In this document: positions 14,366 to 25,047 of the stretch, piece by piece
Layout: each line of letters begins with the position of its first letter
How positions within the stretch are numbered: the first letter of the stretch is position 1
Origin: Pseudomonas alkylphenolica
GTDB taxonomy: Bacteria; Pseudomonadota; Gammaproteobacteria; Pseudomonadales; Pseudomonadaceae
Direction: 5' to 3'
NCBI RefSeq assembly: GCF_000746525.1
Contig: NZ_CP009048.1
Location: 664,001-728,000 of the forward strand
DNA length: 64,000 nucleotides
The notes under the pieces: model-generated
Told to the model about the DNA's origin: nothing
The model's input: the letters and a program-made list of their open reading frames with translations, nothing else
Database searches by the model: none
Position numbers and translations under genes: made by a program

Positions 14366-15190
14366 TCAGGGTTTGCTTAACAGGAAGTTTCCTTTGTTTG
14401 GCGTGCCGGCGTCTGCCTCCAGCGTATGTACCTGCGCCTCATCCTTGAGGTTGACCCCGGACAACTGCCGTCGGCACGCCTCGCGCATCAGGTACAACAG
14501 GCGGTGGGCGGCCATGCCGTAGCTGAGGCCTTCGAGGCGCACGTTGGATATGCAATTGCGGTAAGCATCGGTCAGGCCGACTTTGGGGTTGTAGGTGAAG
14601 TACAGGCCGAGGCTGTCGGGGGAGCTCAGGCCCGGGCGTTCACCGATCAGGATTACGGTCATTTTCGCCCCGAGCAGCTCGCCCACTTCGTCGGCCACCG
14701 CCACGCGGCCCTGTTCCACCAGGACCACTGGTGAGGTTGACCAGCCATCAGCCGCAGACTGTTCTTCAAACCGGGTCAGAAACGGCAGGGTATGGCGGTG
14801 CACCGCCAGGGCCGAGAGGCCGTCGGCGACCACGATGGCCAGGTCGACGCCGCCAGGGTTGGCCTGCGCGTGTTCGCGCAGCAGTTGTGCTGAATCCGGG
14901 TGCAGGCGCCGCCCCAGGTCGGGGCGTTGCAGGTAACTGTCGCGGTCGGCGGCGGCGCTGTGCAGCAGCAGGCTGTCGCGCTGGCGCTCATTCAACTGGC
15001 TGCGCAGCCCCTGGTGATCAAAGGCCAGGTGCACGGCGTCGCGGGCCTGGGCATGGGCGAACTGAAAATCCAGCTGGGCGCCGGTCGGCAGGCTGGTGCC
15101 GGTGCGGCCGAGGGCGATGCGCGCCGGGGTCAGGCGGCGCAGCTCCAGCCAGGGGTTGGCGCTGTTGTCATGCTGTGGGGTGTTGTCCAT
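14366..15190 (-). CDS. eutC: Ethanolamine ammonia-lyase, small subunit
   Basis: 274 aa. EutC binds with EutB to form the adenosylcobalamin-dependent enzyme that converts ethanolamine to acetaldehyde and ammonia. Family blocks are visible: [63 protein letters not shown] and the Cys-containing [13 protein letters not shown]. It lies 11 bases after eutB, in one operon with eutB and probably the permease. No microcompartment shell genes are nearby, so acetaldehyde must be oxidised in the open cytoplasm by the dehydrogenase at 18206. Confidence 0.95.
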   Translation of the reverse strand: MDNTPQHDNSANPWLELRRLTPARIALGRTGTSLPTGAQLDFQFAHAQARDAVHLAFDHQGLRSQLNERQRDSLLLHSAAADRDSYLQRPDLGRRLHPDSAQLLREHAQANPGGVDLAIVVADGLSALAVHRHTLPFLTRFEEQSAADGWSTSPVVLVEQGRVAVADEVGELLGAKMTVILIGERPGLSSPDSLGLYFTYNPKVGLTDAYRNCISNVRLEGLSYGMAAHRLLYLMREACRRQLSGVNLKDEAQVHTLEADAGTPNKGNFLLSKP

Positions 15191-15201
15191 GGTCGCCTCG
15201 C

Positions 15202-16596
15202 TTATCCCAGTTGGGCCAGGGCCTGGCGGAAAGCCGGGGGCAGGTTGTCACCGAAACGCACCCGGCCATCGGCCTGGGTGAAGATGCCCATGCGCGCCAG
15301 CCAGGCTTCGAACTCCGGCGCCGGTTTCAGGCCGAGGGTCTGGCGCGCATACAGCGCGTCGTGGAACGAGGTGGTCTGGTAGTTGAGCATGATGTCGTCG
15401 GAACCGGGGATGCCCATGATGAAGTTGATCCCGGCAACGCCGAGCAGGGTCAGGAGCGTGTCCATGTCGTCCTGGTCGGCTTCGGCATGGTTGGTGTAGC
15501 AGATGTCACAGCCCATGGGCACGCCGAGCAGCTTGCCGCAGAAGTGGTCTTCCAGCCCGGCACGGATGATCTGCTTGCCGTTGTACAGGTACTCCGGGCC
15601 GATGAAACCGACCACGGTGTTGACCAGAAACGGCTTGAAGTGGCGGGCCACGGCATAGGCGCGGGTTTCGCAGGTCTGTTGGTCGACGCCATGGTGGGCA
15701 TTGGCCGACAGGGCGCTGCCCTGACCGGTTTCGAAGTACATCAGGTTCTGCCCGAGGGTACCGCGATTGAGGCTCAGGCCGGCGTCGTAGCCCTCTTTAA
15801 GGACATTGAGGTTGATGCCGAAGCTGGCGTTGGCCGCTTCGGTACCGGCAATTGATTGGAATACCAGGTCCAGCGGCACGCCGCGGTTGATCGCTTCGAT
15901 CGAGGTGGTCACGTGGGTCAGCACGCAGGCCTGGGTGGGGATGTCGTAGCGCTGGATGATGGCGTCGAGCATTTCCAGCAGGGCGCAGATCGAGGCGATG
16001 CTGTCGGTGGCCGGGTTGATGCCGATCATGGCGTCGCCATTGCCGAACAGCAGGCCGTCGAGGATGCTCGCAGCGATCCCGGCCGGTTCGTCGGTCGGGT
16101 GGTTGGGTTGCAGGCGGGTCGACAGGCGTCCGCGCAGGCCCATGGTGCCGCGAAAGCGGGTGACCACGCGGATCTTCTGTGCCACCAGCACCAGGTCCTG
16201 CACGCGCATGATCTTCGACACGGCGGCGGCCATCTCCGGGGTCAGCCCGGGCGCCAGGGCGCGCAGGCTGGCTTCATCGGCCTGATCGCTGAGCAGCCAG
16301 TCGCGCAGGCCGCCGACGGTCAGGTGGCTGACCGCGGCAAAGGCACTGGCATCGTGGGTGTCGATGATCAGGCGGGTGACTTCGTCTTCTTCGTAAGGGA
16401 TCAGTGCTTCGCTGAGGAAGTGTTTGAGCGGGATGTCAGCGAGGGCCATTTGTGCAGCAACCCGTTCACCATCGTTGCTTGCCGCAACGCCAGCGAGAAA
16501 ATCACCCGAGCGCGCCGGGCTGGCCTTGGCCATCACTTCTTTAAGGCTTTCAAAGCGGTAGGTCTGCTGACCTGCCGTGTGTACAAAACTTGCCAT
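15202..16596 (-). CDS. eutB: Ethanolamine ammonia-lyase, large subunit
   Basis: 464 aa, the usual length. EutB holds the active site of the B12-dependent lyase. Visible blocks include [20 protein letters not shown] near the N-terminus, [20 protein letters not shown], the cysteine-bearing [18 protein letters not shown], and [20 protein letters not shown] near the C-terminus. It lies between the permease gene and eutC, all leftward. Activity needs cobalamin, which the cell must make or import. Confidence 0.96.
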   Translation of the reverse strand: MASFVHTAGQQTYRFESLKEVMAKASPARSGDFLAGVAASNDGERVAAQMALADIPLKHFLSEALIPYEEDEVTRLIIDTHDASAFAAVSHLTVGGLRDWLLSDQADEASLRALAPGLTPEMAAAVSKIMRVQDLVLVAQKIRVVTRFRGTMGLRGRLSTRLQPNHPTDEPAGIAASILDGLLFGNGDAMIGINPATDSIASICALLEMLDAIIQRYDIPTQACVLTHVTTSIEAINRGVPLDLVFQSIAGTEAANASFGINLNVLKEGYDAGLSLNRGTLGQNLMYFETGQGSALSANAHHGVDQQTCETRAYAVARHFKPFLVNTVVGFIGPEYLYNGKQIIRAGLEDHFCGKLLGVPMGCDICYTNHAEADQDDMDTLLTLLGVAGINFIMGIPGSDDIMLNYQTTSFHDALYARQTLGLKPAPEFEAWLARMGIFTQADGRVRFGDNLPPAFRQALAQLG

Positions 16597-16647
16597 ACAG
16601 ACTCTCCAGAACGCCGCAGGCCTGACCTGCGGCGCAGATAGCGTTGA

Positions 16648-18096
16648 TCAGTGCAGGGCCTGTTCGGCCTTCTGGATCGCGGCGAATTCCTCTTCCGGTG
16701 TTCCGGCTACCAGGTGGTGCCGGCTGTAGAACGCAAAGTAGGCAATCAGTACGCCATAGATGATCGCAGCGCCAACCACTACCCGAGGGTCAACCAGGAA
16801 GCCGGCGACCACGGCGATGCAGGCCAGCACCAGCGCCACACCTGAAGTGAAGATCCCGCCCGGGGTACGGTAGGGGCGCTCCATTTTAGGGCGTTTGATC
16901 CGCAGGGTGATGTGCGCGGCCATCATCAGTACATAAGACAGCGTAGCGCCGAACACCGCAACCAGGATCAGCAGGTCGCCCTGGCCGGTCAGCGACAGGC
17001 CGAAACCGATGATCCCGGGGATCACCAGTGCCAGGACCGGCGCCTTGCTCTTGTTGGTTTCCGAAAGCTTGCGCGGCAAGTAGCCAGCACGCGACAAGGC
17101 GAAGATCTGCCGCGAGTAGGCGTAGATGATCGAGAAGAAGCTGGCGATCAGGCCGGCCAGGCCCACCAGGTTGACGAAGCTGCCCATCCAGGTCGAGCCG
17201 CCGTAGGCTTTGGCCAGCGCTTCGACCAGCGGGTTGCCCGAGCTTTTCAACGCTTCGGCACCGGCGCCGCCGGGGCCGACCACGAGAATCAGCAGGGCGA
17301 AGGCCAGCAGCACCAGCATGGCGCCGATCAGGCCGCGAGGCAGGTCGCGCTTGGGATTCTTGGTTTCTTCAGCGGCCAGCGGTACGCCTTCGACGGCGAG
17401 GAAGAACCAGATTGCGTAAGGAATTGCCGCCCACACGCCGACATAACCGAACGGCAGGAAGCTGCTGGCGCCAACGGCGTCGGTCTGGGCGATGTCGAAC
17501 AGGTTGTTCACATCAAAGTGCGGCACCATGGCCACCAGGAACACGCCCAGGGCTATGGCGGCCACGGCGGTGATGATGAACATCAGCTTCAGTGCTTCAC
17601 CGACGCCGAAGATGTGGATGCCGATAAAGATGATGTAGAAGGCCAGGTAGATCATCCAGCCGCCAATACCGAACAGCGACTGACAGTACGCGCCGATGAA
17701 CACGGCAATGGCTGCCGGGGCGATGGCGTATTCGATCAGGATCGCCGTGCCGGTGAGGAATCCGCCCCAGGGGCCGAACGCGCTACGGGCAAAGCCGTAG
17801 CCGCCACCGGCGGTGGGGATCATCGAGGACAACTCGGCGAGGGAAAAACACATGCACAGGTACATGGTCGCCATCAGCAACGTGGCGAGGAACATCCCGC
17901 CCCAGCCACCCTGGGCCAGGCCGAAGTTCCAGCCGGCATAGTCGCCGGAAATCACATAGGCAACGCCGAGGCCGACCAGCAGTACCCAGCCTGCTGCGCC
18001 CTTTTTCAGTTCACGTTGTTGGAAATAGTCGGTGCCGACTTTTTCAAAGTCGACAGAAGAGCCTGCCGGCACACTGCCGGAGTGATCGCTTGGCAT
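16648..18096 (-). CDS. eat: Ethanolamine permease (APC family)
   Basis: 482 aa with about twelve membrane helices. It belongs to the amino acid-polyamine-organocation superfamily, with GWNFGLAQGGWGGM, the APC motif TAGGGYGFARSAFGPWGGF (~residue 95-115) and VEGVPLAAEETKNPKRDLP in the middle. Position next to eutB/eutC identifies ethanolamine as the substrate. ATG 18096 has AGGTG 6 bases upstream; a GTG three codons earlier is possible. It is flanked by eutB (51 bases) and the dehydrogenase gene (about 110 bases). Confidence 0.9.
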   Translation of the reverse strand: MPSDHSGSVPAGSSVDFEKVGTDYFQQRELKKGAAGWVLLVGLGVAYVISGDYAGWNFGLAQGGWGGMFLATLLMATMYLCMCFSLAELSSMIPTAGGGYGFARSAFGPWGGFLTGTAILIEYAIAPAAIAVFIGAYCQSLFGIGGWMIYLAFYIIFIGIHIFGVGEALKLMFIITAVAAIALGVFLVAMVPHFDVNNLFDIAQTDAVGASSFLPFGYVGVWAAIPYAIWFFLAVEGVPLAAEETKNPKRDLPRGLIGAMLVLLAFALLILVVGPGGAGAEALKSSGNPLVEALAKAYGGSTWMGSFVNLVGLAGLIASFFSIIYAYSRQIFALSRAGYLPRKLSETNKSKAPVLALVIPGIIGFGLSLTGQGDLLILVAVFGATLSYVLMMAAHITLRIKRPKMERPYRTPGGIFTSGVALVLACIAVVAGFLVDPRVVVGAAIIYGVLIAYFAFYSRHHLVAGTPEEEFAAIQKAEQALH

Positions 18097-18205
18097 AGGG
18101 TTCACCTGTTTTTTTTATCGTGACCGGCGGATGCCGATGTCTCTGGTGATGGTCTTGCAGGAAGCGAGCCAGAGCGGCCCCGGGTGGGGCCGCGCTGTTT
18201 GTGGG

Positions 18206-19726
<1,521 letters not shown>

Positions 19727-19776
19727 GGTGTGTCTCCTGGCTATTGTGTTTGTTGGGGAGGATATCTAAAGCATAG

Positions 19777-19792
19777 AGCAAGGCTCGGGCCA
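19777..19792 (-). promoter_or_regulatory. Sigma-54 (-24/-12) promoter of the ethanolamine operon
   Basis: On the minus strand the sequence TGGCCCGAGCCTTGCT matches the RpoN consensus TGGCACG-N4-TTGCW with one change. It lies about 50 bases before the exaC start, and transcription should begin near 19765. An enhancer-binding protein gene lies divergently, as expected. Confidence 0.8.
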
Positions 19793-19855
19793 CTGTTGTC
19801 GGGCCTAGTAAAATCAAGGGTTTGCAGGGTTTTGCCGGAAGGCGGAAGGTGGTGG

Positions 19856-19873
19856 TGTAGCAGCGTCGGTACA
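19856..19873. promoter_or_regulatory. Candidate enhancer site for the sigma-54 activator
   Basis: TGTAGCAGCGTCGGTACA is an imperfect inverted repeat (TGTA..C / G..TACA) about 65-80 bases upstream of the -24 element, a usual place for an activator site. A related TTTGTACC lies near 19890. Confidence 0.35.
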
Positions 19874-19994
19874 GCGTGGGTGACACTTTGTACCGCTAAT
19901 GGCACAGGCCGTGACCCAACGGTCAAGCCAGCATTGCAATGCGTGGACGGGTGGGGGATGCTGGGCCGATCTCATCTGCGGAGAACAATAAAAA

Positions 19995-21932
19995 GTGCAG
20001 AACAATCACCTCAGCCGGCACGCCCGGCAAGTGCTCACGGTGACTCAGGGCAAGGCACAGATGCACGGGCCGGGCAGCGACCCTTCGATTGCCCGCTCAT
20101 GGTTGCGCTGCCTGGAGGATTACCACCTGGACCCGGCCCAGAGCATCGCGCCGACTGTGCTTGAGCATGGCCGCGTGCTGGAGAGCCGCGAGCGTCTGCA
20201 ACAGGTGCTGCAGATTGCCGGCAATGAGATGAACAGCCTGCACCAGCAGTTGTCCGGCGCCGGGCACGCGGTGTTGCTGACCGATGCCCGTGGGGTGATC
20301 CTCAATTGCGTCACCGCACCGACCGAACGGCGGGTGTTCGAGCGTGCGGGACTGTGGCTGGGCGCCGACTGGAGCGAGGCCCGCGAGGGCACCAACGGTA
20401 TCGGCACATGCCTGGTCGAGCGGCAGGCGCTGACCATCCATCAAGACGAACACTTTCGTGGCAGGCACACCGGCCTGACCTGTTCGGCCAGTCCGGTGTT
20501 CGATCCGCACGGCGAGCTGCTGGCGGTGCTCGATGTGTCTTCGGCGCGCCCGGACGTGTCGCGCCAGAGCCAGTTTCACACCATGGCCCTGGTCAATCTC
20601 TCGGCGAAGATGATCGAGAGCTGCTATTTCCTGCGCTACTTCGAGAACCAGTGGCTGCTGCGTTTTCACCTGCAGGCCGAATCGGTCGGTTTGTTCAGCG
20701 AAGGTTTGCTGGCCTTCGATGGCGACGGGCGAATCTGCGCGGTCAACCAGAGTGCCTTGAACCTGCTTGGCACTATTCGTGGCGGTGCGTTGGGCAAGCC
20801 GGTGGAGATGTTTTTCGACTGTGCCCTGGATGAGTTGTTCAGCCGTGCCACTACCCATGCCAGTGCCAGTTGGCCACTGCGTACCCGCGATGGCCGCTTG
20901 CTGTTTGCCAGTTTGCGGGGGCAGGTGCGCCAGCCGGTGCAGCCTTCGTTGCCAACGCCAGCCCCTGCCGCCAAGGTGGAAAAGACGGGGTCAATCTGCC
21001 TGCTGGATCCTGCGCTGCAGAACGATTTTCGTCGTGCCGTGCGGGTATTCGAACGTGATGTGCCGTTGTTGATCAATGGTGAAACCGGCAGTGGCAAGGA
21101 GGCCTTTGCCAAGGCCGTGCACCAGGCCAGCCAGCGCCGCGACCGGGCGTTTGTCGCCTTGAACTGCGCCTCGATTCCGGAAAGCCTGATCGAGAGCGAG
21201 CTGTTCGGTTATCGCGGTGGCAGCTTTACCGGTGCGCGCAAGGAGGGCATGCGCGGCAAGTTGCAGCAGGCTGATGGCGGCACCTTGTTGCTGGATGAAA
21301 TCGGTGACATGCCCCTGGCCCTGCAGACCCGTCTGTTGCGGGTGCTGGAAGATCGCATGGTGGTGCCGATCGGTGGCGAGCCGCAGGCGGTCAACGTGCG
21401 CATCATCAGTGCCACCCACCGCAACCTGCTGGAGCGGGTAGAGGATGGCAGCTTCCGTGAAGACCTTTATTACCGGCTCAATGGTCTGGAGATCGAGTTG
21501 CCGGCCTTGCGTGAGCGTAGTGACAAGTCGCAGCTGCTTGATTTTATTCTGGCTGAGGAGGCGGGCGAGCAGTCAGTAACGCTGGAGCCCTCGGCACGCC
21601 AGGCCTTGCTCGATTTCGCCTGGCCAGGGAACGTACGGCAGTTGCGTAATGTGTTGCGCACGTTGGTGGCGCTTTGTGATGAGGGCGCAATCAGCTTCAG
21701 AGATTTGCCGAGCATTGTGGGAGCGGGCTTGCCCCGCGATAGCGGTCTGTCTGAACCAACGCCTCGCGGGGCAAGCCCGCTCCCACCGTTGGAGGATGCC
21801 GAGCGCAGTGCATTGCTTGCAGCCTTGGAACAACAACGCTGGCACATGACCCATGTAGCAGCCCAGTTAGGCGTCAGCCGCAATACCTTGTATCGAAAAC
21901 TTCGCAAACACGGTATCGCCCGGAGCCTTTGA
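19995..21932 (+). CDS. eatR: Sigma-54-dependent activator of ethanolamine catabolism (EatR/AcoR type)
   Basis: 645 aa. An N-terminal AcoR-type region with a GAF domain (about residues 60-200) precedes an AAA+ domain with Walker A GETGSGKE (~362), GSFTGA (~409, the sigma-54 contact loop, normally GAFTGA) and Walker B GGTLLLDEIGD. A Fis-type helix-turn-helix (HVAAQLGVSRNTLYRKL) ends it. In P. aeruginosa the orthologous position holds EatR, which activates the ethanolamine genes. Start is GTG 19995. Unusually, an entire REP pair lies in frame between the AAA+ and HTH domains (21717-21787), adding about 24 residues. Confidence 0.9.
   Translation: MQNNHLSRHARQVLTVTQGKAQMHGPGSDPSIARSWLRCLEDYHLDPAQSIAPTVLEHGRVLESRERLQQVLQIAGNEMNSLHQQLSGAGHAVLLTDARGVILNCVTAPTERRVFERAGLWLGADWSEAREGTNGIGTCLVERQALTIHQDEHFRGRHTGLTCSASPVFDPHGELLAVLDVSSARPDVSRQSQFHTMALVNLSAKMIESCYFLRYFENQWLLRFHLQAESVGLFSEGLLAFDGDGRICAVNQSALNLLGTIRGGALGKPVEMFFDCALDELFSRATTHASASWPLRTRDGRLLFASLRGQVRQPVQPSLPTPAPAAKVEKTGSICLLDPALQNDFRRAVRVFERDVPLLINGETGSGKEAFAKAVHQASQRRDRAFVALNCASIPESLIESELFGYRGGSFTGARKEGMRGKLQQADGGTLLLDEIGDMPLALQTRLLRVLEDRMVVPIGGEPQAVNVRIISATHRNLLERVEDGSFREDLYYRLNGLEIELPALRERSDKSQLLDFILAEEAGEQSVTLEPSARQALLDFAWPGNVRQLRNVLRTLVALCDEGAISFRDLPSIVGAGLPRDSGLSEPTPRGASPLPPLEDAERSALLAALEQQRWHMTHVAAQLGVSRNTLYRKLRKHGIARSL
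21717..21787. repeat. REP pair inside the eatR coding sequence
   Basis: TGTGGGAGCGGGCTTGCCCC and its inverted partner flank a 23-base spacer. The frame stays open and reads GAGLPRDS...TPRGASPLPP, which is plainly REP-encoded. It interrupts the linker between the ATPase core and the DNA-binding domain. Confidence 0.9.
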
Positions 21933-21998
21933 GCGAAACACAGGATGCGAATTCCTGCGCCCTGGGCTACCCTGCCTCGACGTTTTGCGAGGTCGATA

Positions 21999-23348
21999 AT
22001 GCATATTCATATTCTTGGTATCTGCGGCACTTTCATGGGTTCTCTGGCGGTGCTGGCCAAAGAGCTCGGGCATCGGGTCACCGGCTCCGACGCCAATGTC
22101 TATCCGCCCATGAGCACCCAGCTTGAGGCCCAGGGCATCGAGCTGACCCAGGGTTATGACGCCGCCCAACTGGACCCGGCCCCCGACCTGGTGGTGATCG
22201 GCAACGCCCTGTCGCGGGGTAATCCTGCGGTTGAGTACGTGCTCAACAAGGGCCTGCCCTACGTATCGGGTCCGCAATGGCTGGCTGACCACGTACTGCA
22301 AGGCCGCTGGGTGCTGGCAGTTGCCGGTACCCACGGCAAAACCACCACCAGCAGCATGCTGGCCTGGGTGCTGGAGCATGCCGGCATGAGCCCGGGCTTC
22401 CTGATCGGTGGTGTGCCGCAGAACTTCTCGGTGTCGGCACGTTTGGGCGGCACGCCGTTCTTCGTGGTCGAGGCCGATGAATACGACAGTGCCTTCTTCG
22501 ACAAACGCTCGAAGTTCGTGCACTACCGTCCGCGAACCGCGATCCTCAACAACCTTGAGTTCGATCACGCCGATATCTTCCCGGACCTGGCTGCCATCGA
22601 GCGGCAGTTCCACCACCTGGTGCGGACGATTCCGAGCGAAGGCCTGGTGATTCATCCGACTACCGAGCCGGCCCTGGAGCGGGTGATCAAGATGGGTTGC
22701 TGGACCCCGGTGCAGACCACCGGTGAAGGCGGACAGTGGCAGGTCAATCTGCTCAGCGCCGACGGCTCGCGCTTTGAAGTCAGCTTTGAAGGCGAAACCC
22801 AGGGTGTGGTCGAGTGGGAGCTGACCGGTCAGCACAACGTCGCCAACGCTTTGGCGACCCTGGCTGCAGCCCGCCATGTTGGCGTGGTGCCGGCCATGGG
22901 TATCGCTGCGCTGAGCGCGTTCAAAAGCGTCAAACGGCGTATGGAAAAAGTCGCTGAAGTGCAGGGCGTGACGATCTATGACGACTTCGCCCATCACCCG
23001 ACTGCGATTGCCACCACCCTCGACGGCCTGCGTAAGCGCATCGGCGATGCACCGCTGATCGCGGTGATCGAGCCACGCTCCAACTCGATGAAGCTGGGCG
23101 CCCACCGTGATGGCTTGCCAGAAAGCGTTAACGACGCCGATCAGGTGATTTGGTACGCGCCGCCGAACCTTGGTTGGGACCTGGCCGCCACCGCCGCCGA
23201 ATGCAAGGTGCCGTCGGTGGTCGCCGACAGCCTTGAAGCGATTATCGAACGGGTCAAGAGCCAGGCTACGCCGGGCACCCAGGTGGTGATCATGAGCAAC
23301 GGCGGCTTTGGCGGGCTGCACGGCAAACTGGCCGAGGCGCTGAAATGA
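21999..23348 (+). CDS. mpl: UDP-N-acetylmuramate:L-Ala-gamma-D-Glu-meso-DAP ligase
   Basis: 449 aa (E. coli Mpl 457). It ligates recycled murein tripeptide to UDP-MurNAc, feeding peptidoglycan recycling in the cytoplasm. It shows the Mur-ligase layout: N-terminal Rossmann motif [17 protein letters not shown]-loop [10 protein letters not shown] (~110), central [16 protein letters not shown] and C-terminal [13 protein letters not shown] 21999 (MHIHILG) is preceded by GAGG; the longer frame from 21945 adds non-family residues. It overlaps ubiX by four bases. Confidence 0.95.
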   Translation: MHIHILGICGTFMGSLAVLAKELGHRVTGSDANVYPPMSTQLEAQGIELTQGYDAAQLDPAPDLVVIGNALSRGNPAVEYVLNKGLPYVSGPQWLADHVLQGRWVLAVAGTHGKTTTSSMLAWVLEHAGMSPGFLIGGVPQNFSVSARLGGTPFFVVEADEYDSAFFDKRSKFVHYRPRTAILNNLEFDHADIFPDLAAIERQFHHLVRTIPSEGLVIHPTTEPALERVIKMGCWTPVQTTGEGGQWQVNLLSADGSRFEVSFEGETQGVVEWELTGQHNVANALATLAAARHVGVVPAMGIAALSAFKSVKRRMEKVAEVQGVTIYDDFAHHPTAIATTLDGLRKRIGDAPLIAVIEPRSNSMKLGAHRDGLPESVNDADQVIWYAPPNLGWDLAATAAECKVPSVVADSLEAIIERVKSQATPGTQVVIMSNGGFGGLHGKLAEALK

Positions 23349-23974
23349 GCGGGCCGGAACGCATCACCCTGGCGATGACCGGGGCCTCGGGGGCGCAGTA
23401 TGGTCTGCGCCTGCTCGATTGTCTGGTGCGCGAAGACCGTGAGGTGCATTTCCTGATCTCCAAGGCGGCGCAACTGGTGATGTCGACCGAGACCGATGTG
23501 GTGCTTCCGGCCAAACCTCAGGCGATGCAGGCCTTCCTGACCGAGTACACCGGCGCTGCCGCCGGGCAGATTCGCGTGTATGGCAAGGAAGACTGGATGT
23601 CGCCGGTAGCCTCTGGCTCCGGCGCGCCTGCGGCGATGGTGGTGGTGCCGTGTTCCACCGGTACGCTCTCGGCCATTGCCACCGGGGCCTGTAACAACCT
23701 GATCGAGCGTGCTGCGGATGTCACCCTTAAGGAGCGTCGGCAACTGGTTCTGGTGCCGCGTGAGGCGCCGTTTTCCAGTATTCATCTGGAGAACATGCTC
23801 AAGTTGTCGAACATGGGCGCGGTGATCCTGCCGGCGGCACCTGGGTTCTACCATCAGCCCCAGACCATCGACGACTTGATCGACTTTGTCGTGGCGCGGA
23901 TTCTCAATGTGCTGAATATTCCCCAGGACATGCTGCCGCGTTGGGGCGAGCATCACTTCGGCGCCGATGAATGA
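23345..23974 (+). CDS. ubiX: Flavin prenyltransferase UbiX
   Basis: 209 aa. UbiX makes prenylated FMN from FMN and dimethylallyl phosphate, the cofactor for the UbiD decarboxylase of ubiquinone synthesis. Start [20 protein letters not shown] has the usual GASGAxYG flavin loop; [20 protein letters not shown] and the phosphate-binding [14 protein letters not shown] are intact. ATGA overlaps couple it to mpl upstream and the lipoprotein gene downstream. Confidence 0.95.
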   Translation: MSGPERITLAMTGASGAQYGLRLLDCLVREDREVHFLISKAAQLVMSTETDVVLPAKPQAMQAFLTEYTGAAAGQIRVYGKEDWMSPVASGSGAPAAMVVVPCSTGTLSAIATGACNNLIERAADVTLKERRQLVLVPREAPFSSIHLENMLKLSNMGAVILPAAPGFYHQPQTIDDLIDFVVARILNVLNIPQDMLPRWGEHHFGADE

Positions 23975-24258
23975 AGCGACTGCTTGGCTTAGGCCTGCTG
24001 GTTTTACTGGTTAGCGGTTGTGCCACCGTGCGCACGCTGGATGCGGCCAAGCCGGGGGCGCCGTTGGTGTATAGCGGCACGCGTCTGGATTTGTACGCAC
24101 TGCAGGGTGGTTGCTGCGCCATAGACCGTTTCGGTGCCGAAGCGCCGCACTACCCTGGGCTGGATCTGCCGGGTAGCGCGTTGCTGGATACCTTGTTGTT
24201 GCCCTTGTCGGTGTTGACCGCATTGGGGATTGGGTTTCAGGCGACTGGCGGGTTGTAA
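23971..24258 (+). CDS. YceK/YidQ-type lipoprotein
   Basis: 95 aa. Signal sequence with lipobox LLVSGCAT, so Cys at about 17 is lipidated. The body [13 protein letters not shown]... and hydrophobic [16 protein letters not shown] are typical of the YceK/YidQ family. Role unknown. It overlaps ubiX by four bases and is the last gene of this operon. Confidence 0.8.
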   Translation: MKRLLGLGLLVLLVSGCATVRTLDAAKPGAPLVYSGTRLDLYALQGGCCAIDRFGAEAPHYPGLDLPGSALLDTLLLPLSVLTALGIGFQATGGL

Positions 24259-24273
24259 CTGCCGGAGCGGATT

Positions 24274-24378
24274 GTAGGAGCGGATTCATCCGCGATGGAC
24301 TGCAGAGCAGTCCCAATTTTTGGGGCCGCGCTGCGCCCCTTCGCGGCGGTCCGGCGTCCCGGTGAATCCGCTCCTACA
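24274..24378. repeat. Long inverted repeat of the TGTAGGAGCGGATTCA type
   Basis: TGTAGGAGCGGATTCATCCG at the left and GGTGAATCCGCTCCTACA at the right form outer arms; the interior has smaller palindromes (GGACTG...CAGTCC and GGGGCCGCGC...). The class is distinct from the GTGGGAGCGGG REPs and occurs again at 57718. It separates two converging genes. Confidence 0.75.
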
Positions 24379-24379
24379 A

Positions 24380-25021
24380 TTATTTCCCGAGCTTGCGCAA
24401 TTCATCAGACTCGACAATACGAATGCCATCCTGTTCTTCCAGCGCCAGACGCCACAGCGCCCGGGCCAGCTGACAGGCCTCGATGCCGCGGTACTTGCCG
24501 GGAATCAGTTTCGACAGAGGGCCGGCAATCTGTTCGACCAGGCGTGGTTCCTCTCGGTCACCGAGCAGCAGGGAAGGTCGGGCAATGGTCAGTTGCGGCC
24601 AATCCTGGGCCCTCAGCGCGTATTCCATCTCACCTTTGACCCGGTTGTAGAAGATCGGCGATCTGCGGTCGGCGCCCATGGCACTGACCACCAGCAGATG
24701 GCGTGCCCCCATCTCCCGGGCGCGCTTGCCAAAGGCCACGACCATGTCCAGGTCGACAGCGCGGAAGGCCGGCTCGGAACCAGCCTGTTTGATCGTGGTA
24801 CCCAGGCAGCAGAAGGCGATATCGACGCGACCGGCCAGCTGCGGCAGGAACAGCGCCGGATCGCCGACCGGGTTTTCCAGATGCGGGTGTTTAGCCAACG
24901 GGCGGCGGGTAGGGGCCAATACTCGGCTGACAGTCGGCTCGCTGAGCAGCCGATCGAGTAAATGTTCACCGGTGAGACCGGTGGCTCCGGCAAGCAGGAT
25001 ATGCTGAGGCGTCAAGTACAT
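24380..25021 (-). CDS. NAD(P)-binding SDR-like protein
   Basis: 213 aa, an atypical short-chain dehydrogenase. [15 protein letters not shown] is the nucleotide-binding motif; [20 protein letters not shown] replaces the usual active-site region, with Tyr-x-x-x-Lys as YNRVK. Members are often annotated as oxidoreductases or NAD-dependent epimerases with unknown substrates. It is separated from the MORN/caspase gene by a short gap and may be co-transcribed. Confidence 0.8.
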   Translation of the reverse strand: MYLTPQHILLAGATGLTGEHLLDRLLSEPTVSRVLAPTRRPLAKHPHLENPVGDPALFLPQLAGRVDIAFCCLGTTIKQAGSEPAFRAVDLDMVVAFGKRAREMGARHLLVVSAMGADRRSPIFYNRVKGEMEYALRAQDWPQLTIARPSLLLGDREEPRLVEQIAGPLSKLIPGKYRGIEACQLARALWRLALEEQDGIRIVESDELRKLGK

Positions 25022-25047
25022 GATGTCTCTCCCTTGATACAGTCAGC

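Noticed and set aside
21867..23321. 484-aa minus-strand open frame
   Set aside because: Antisense to mpl; no family features.
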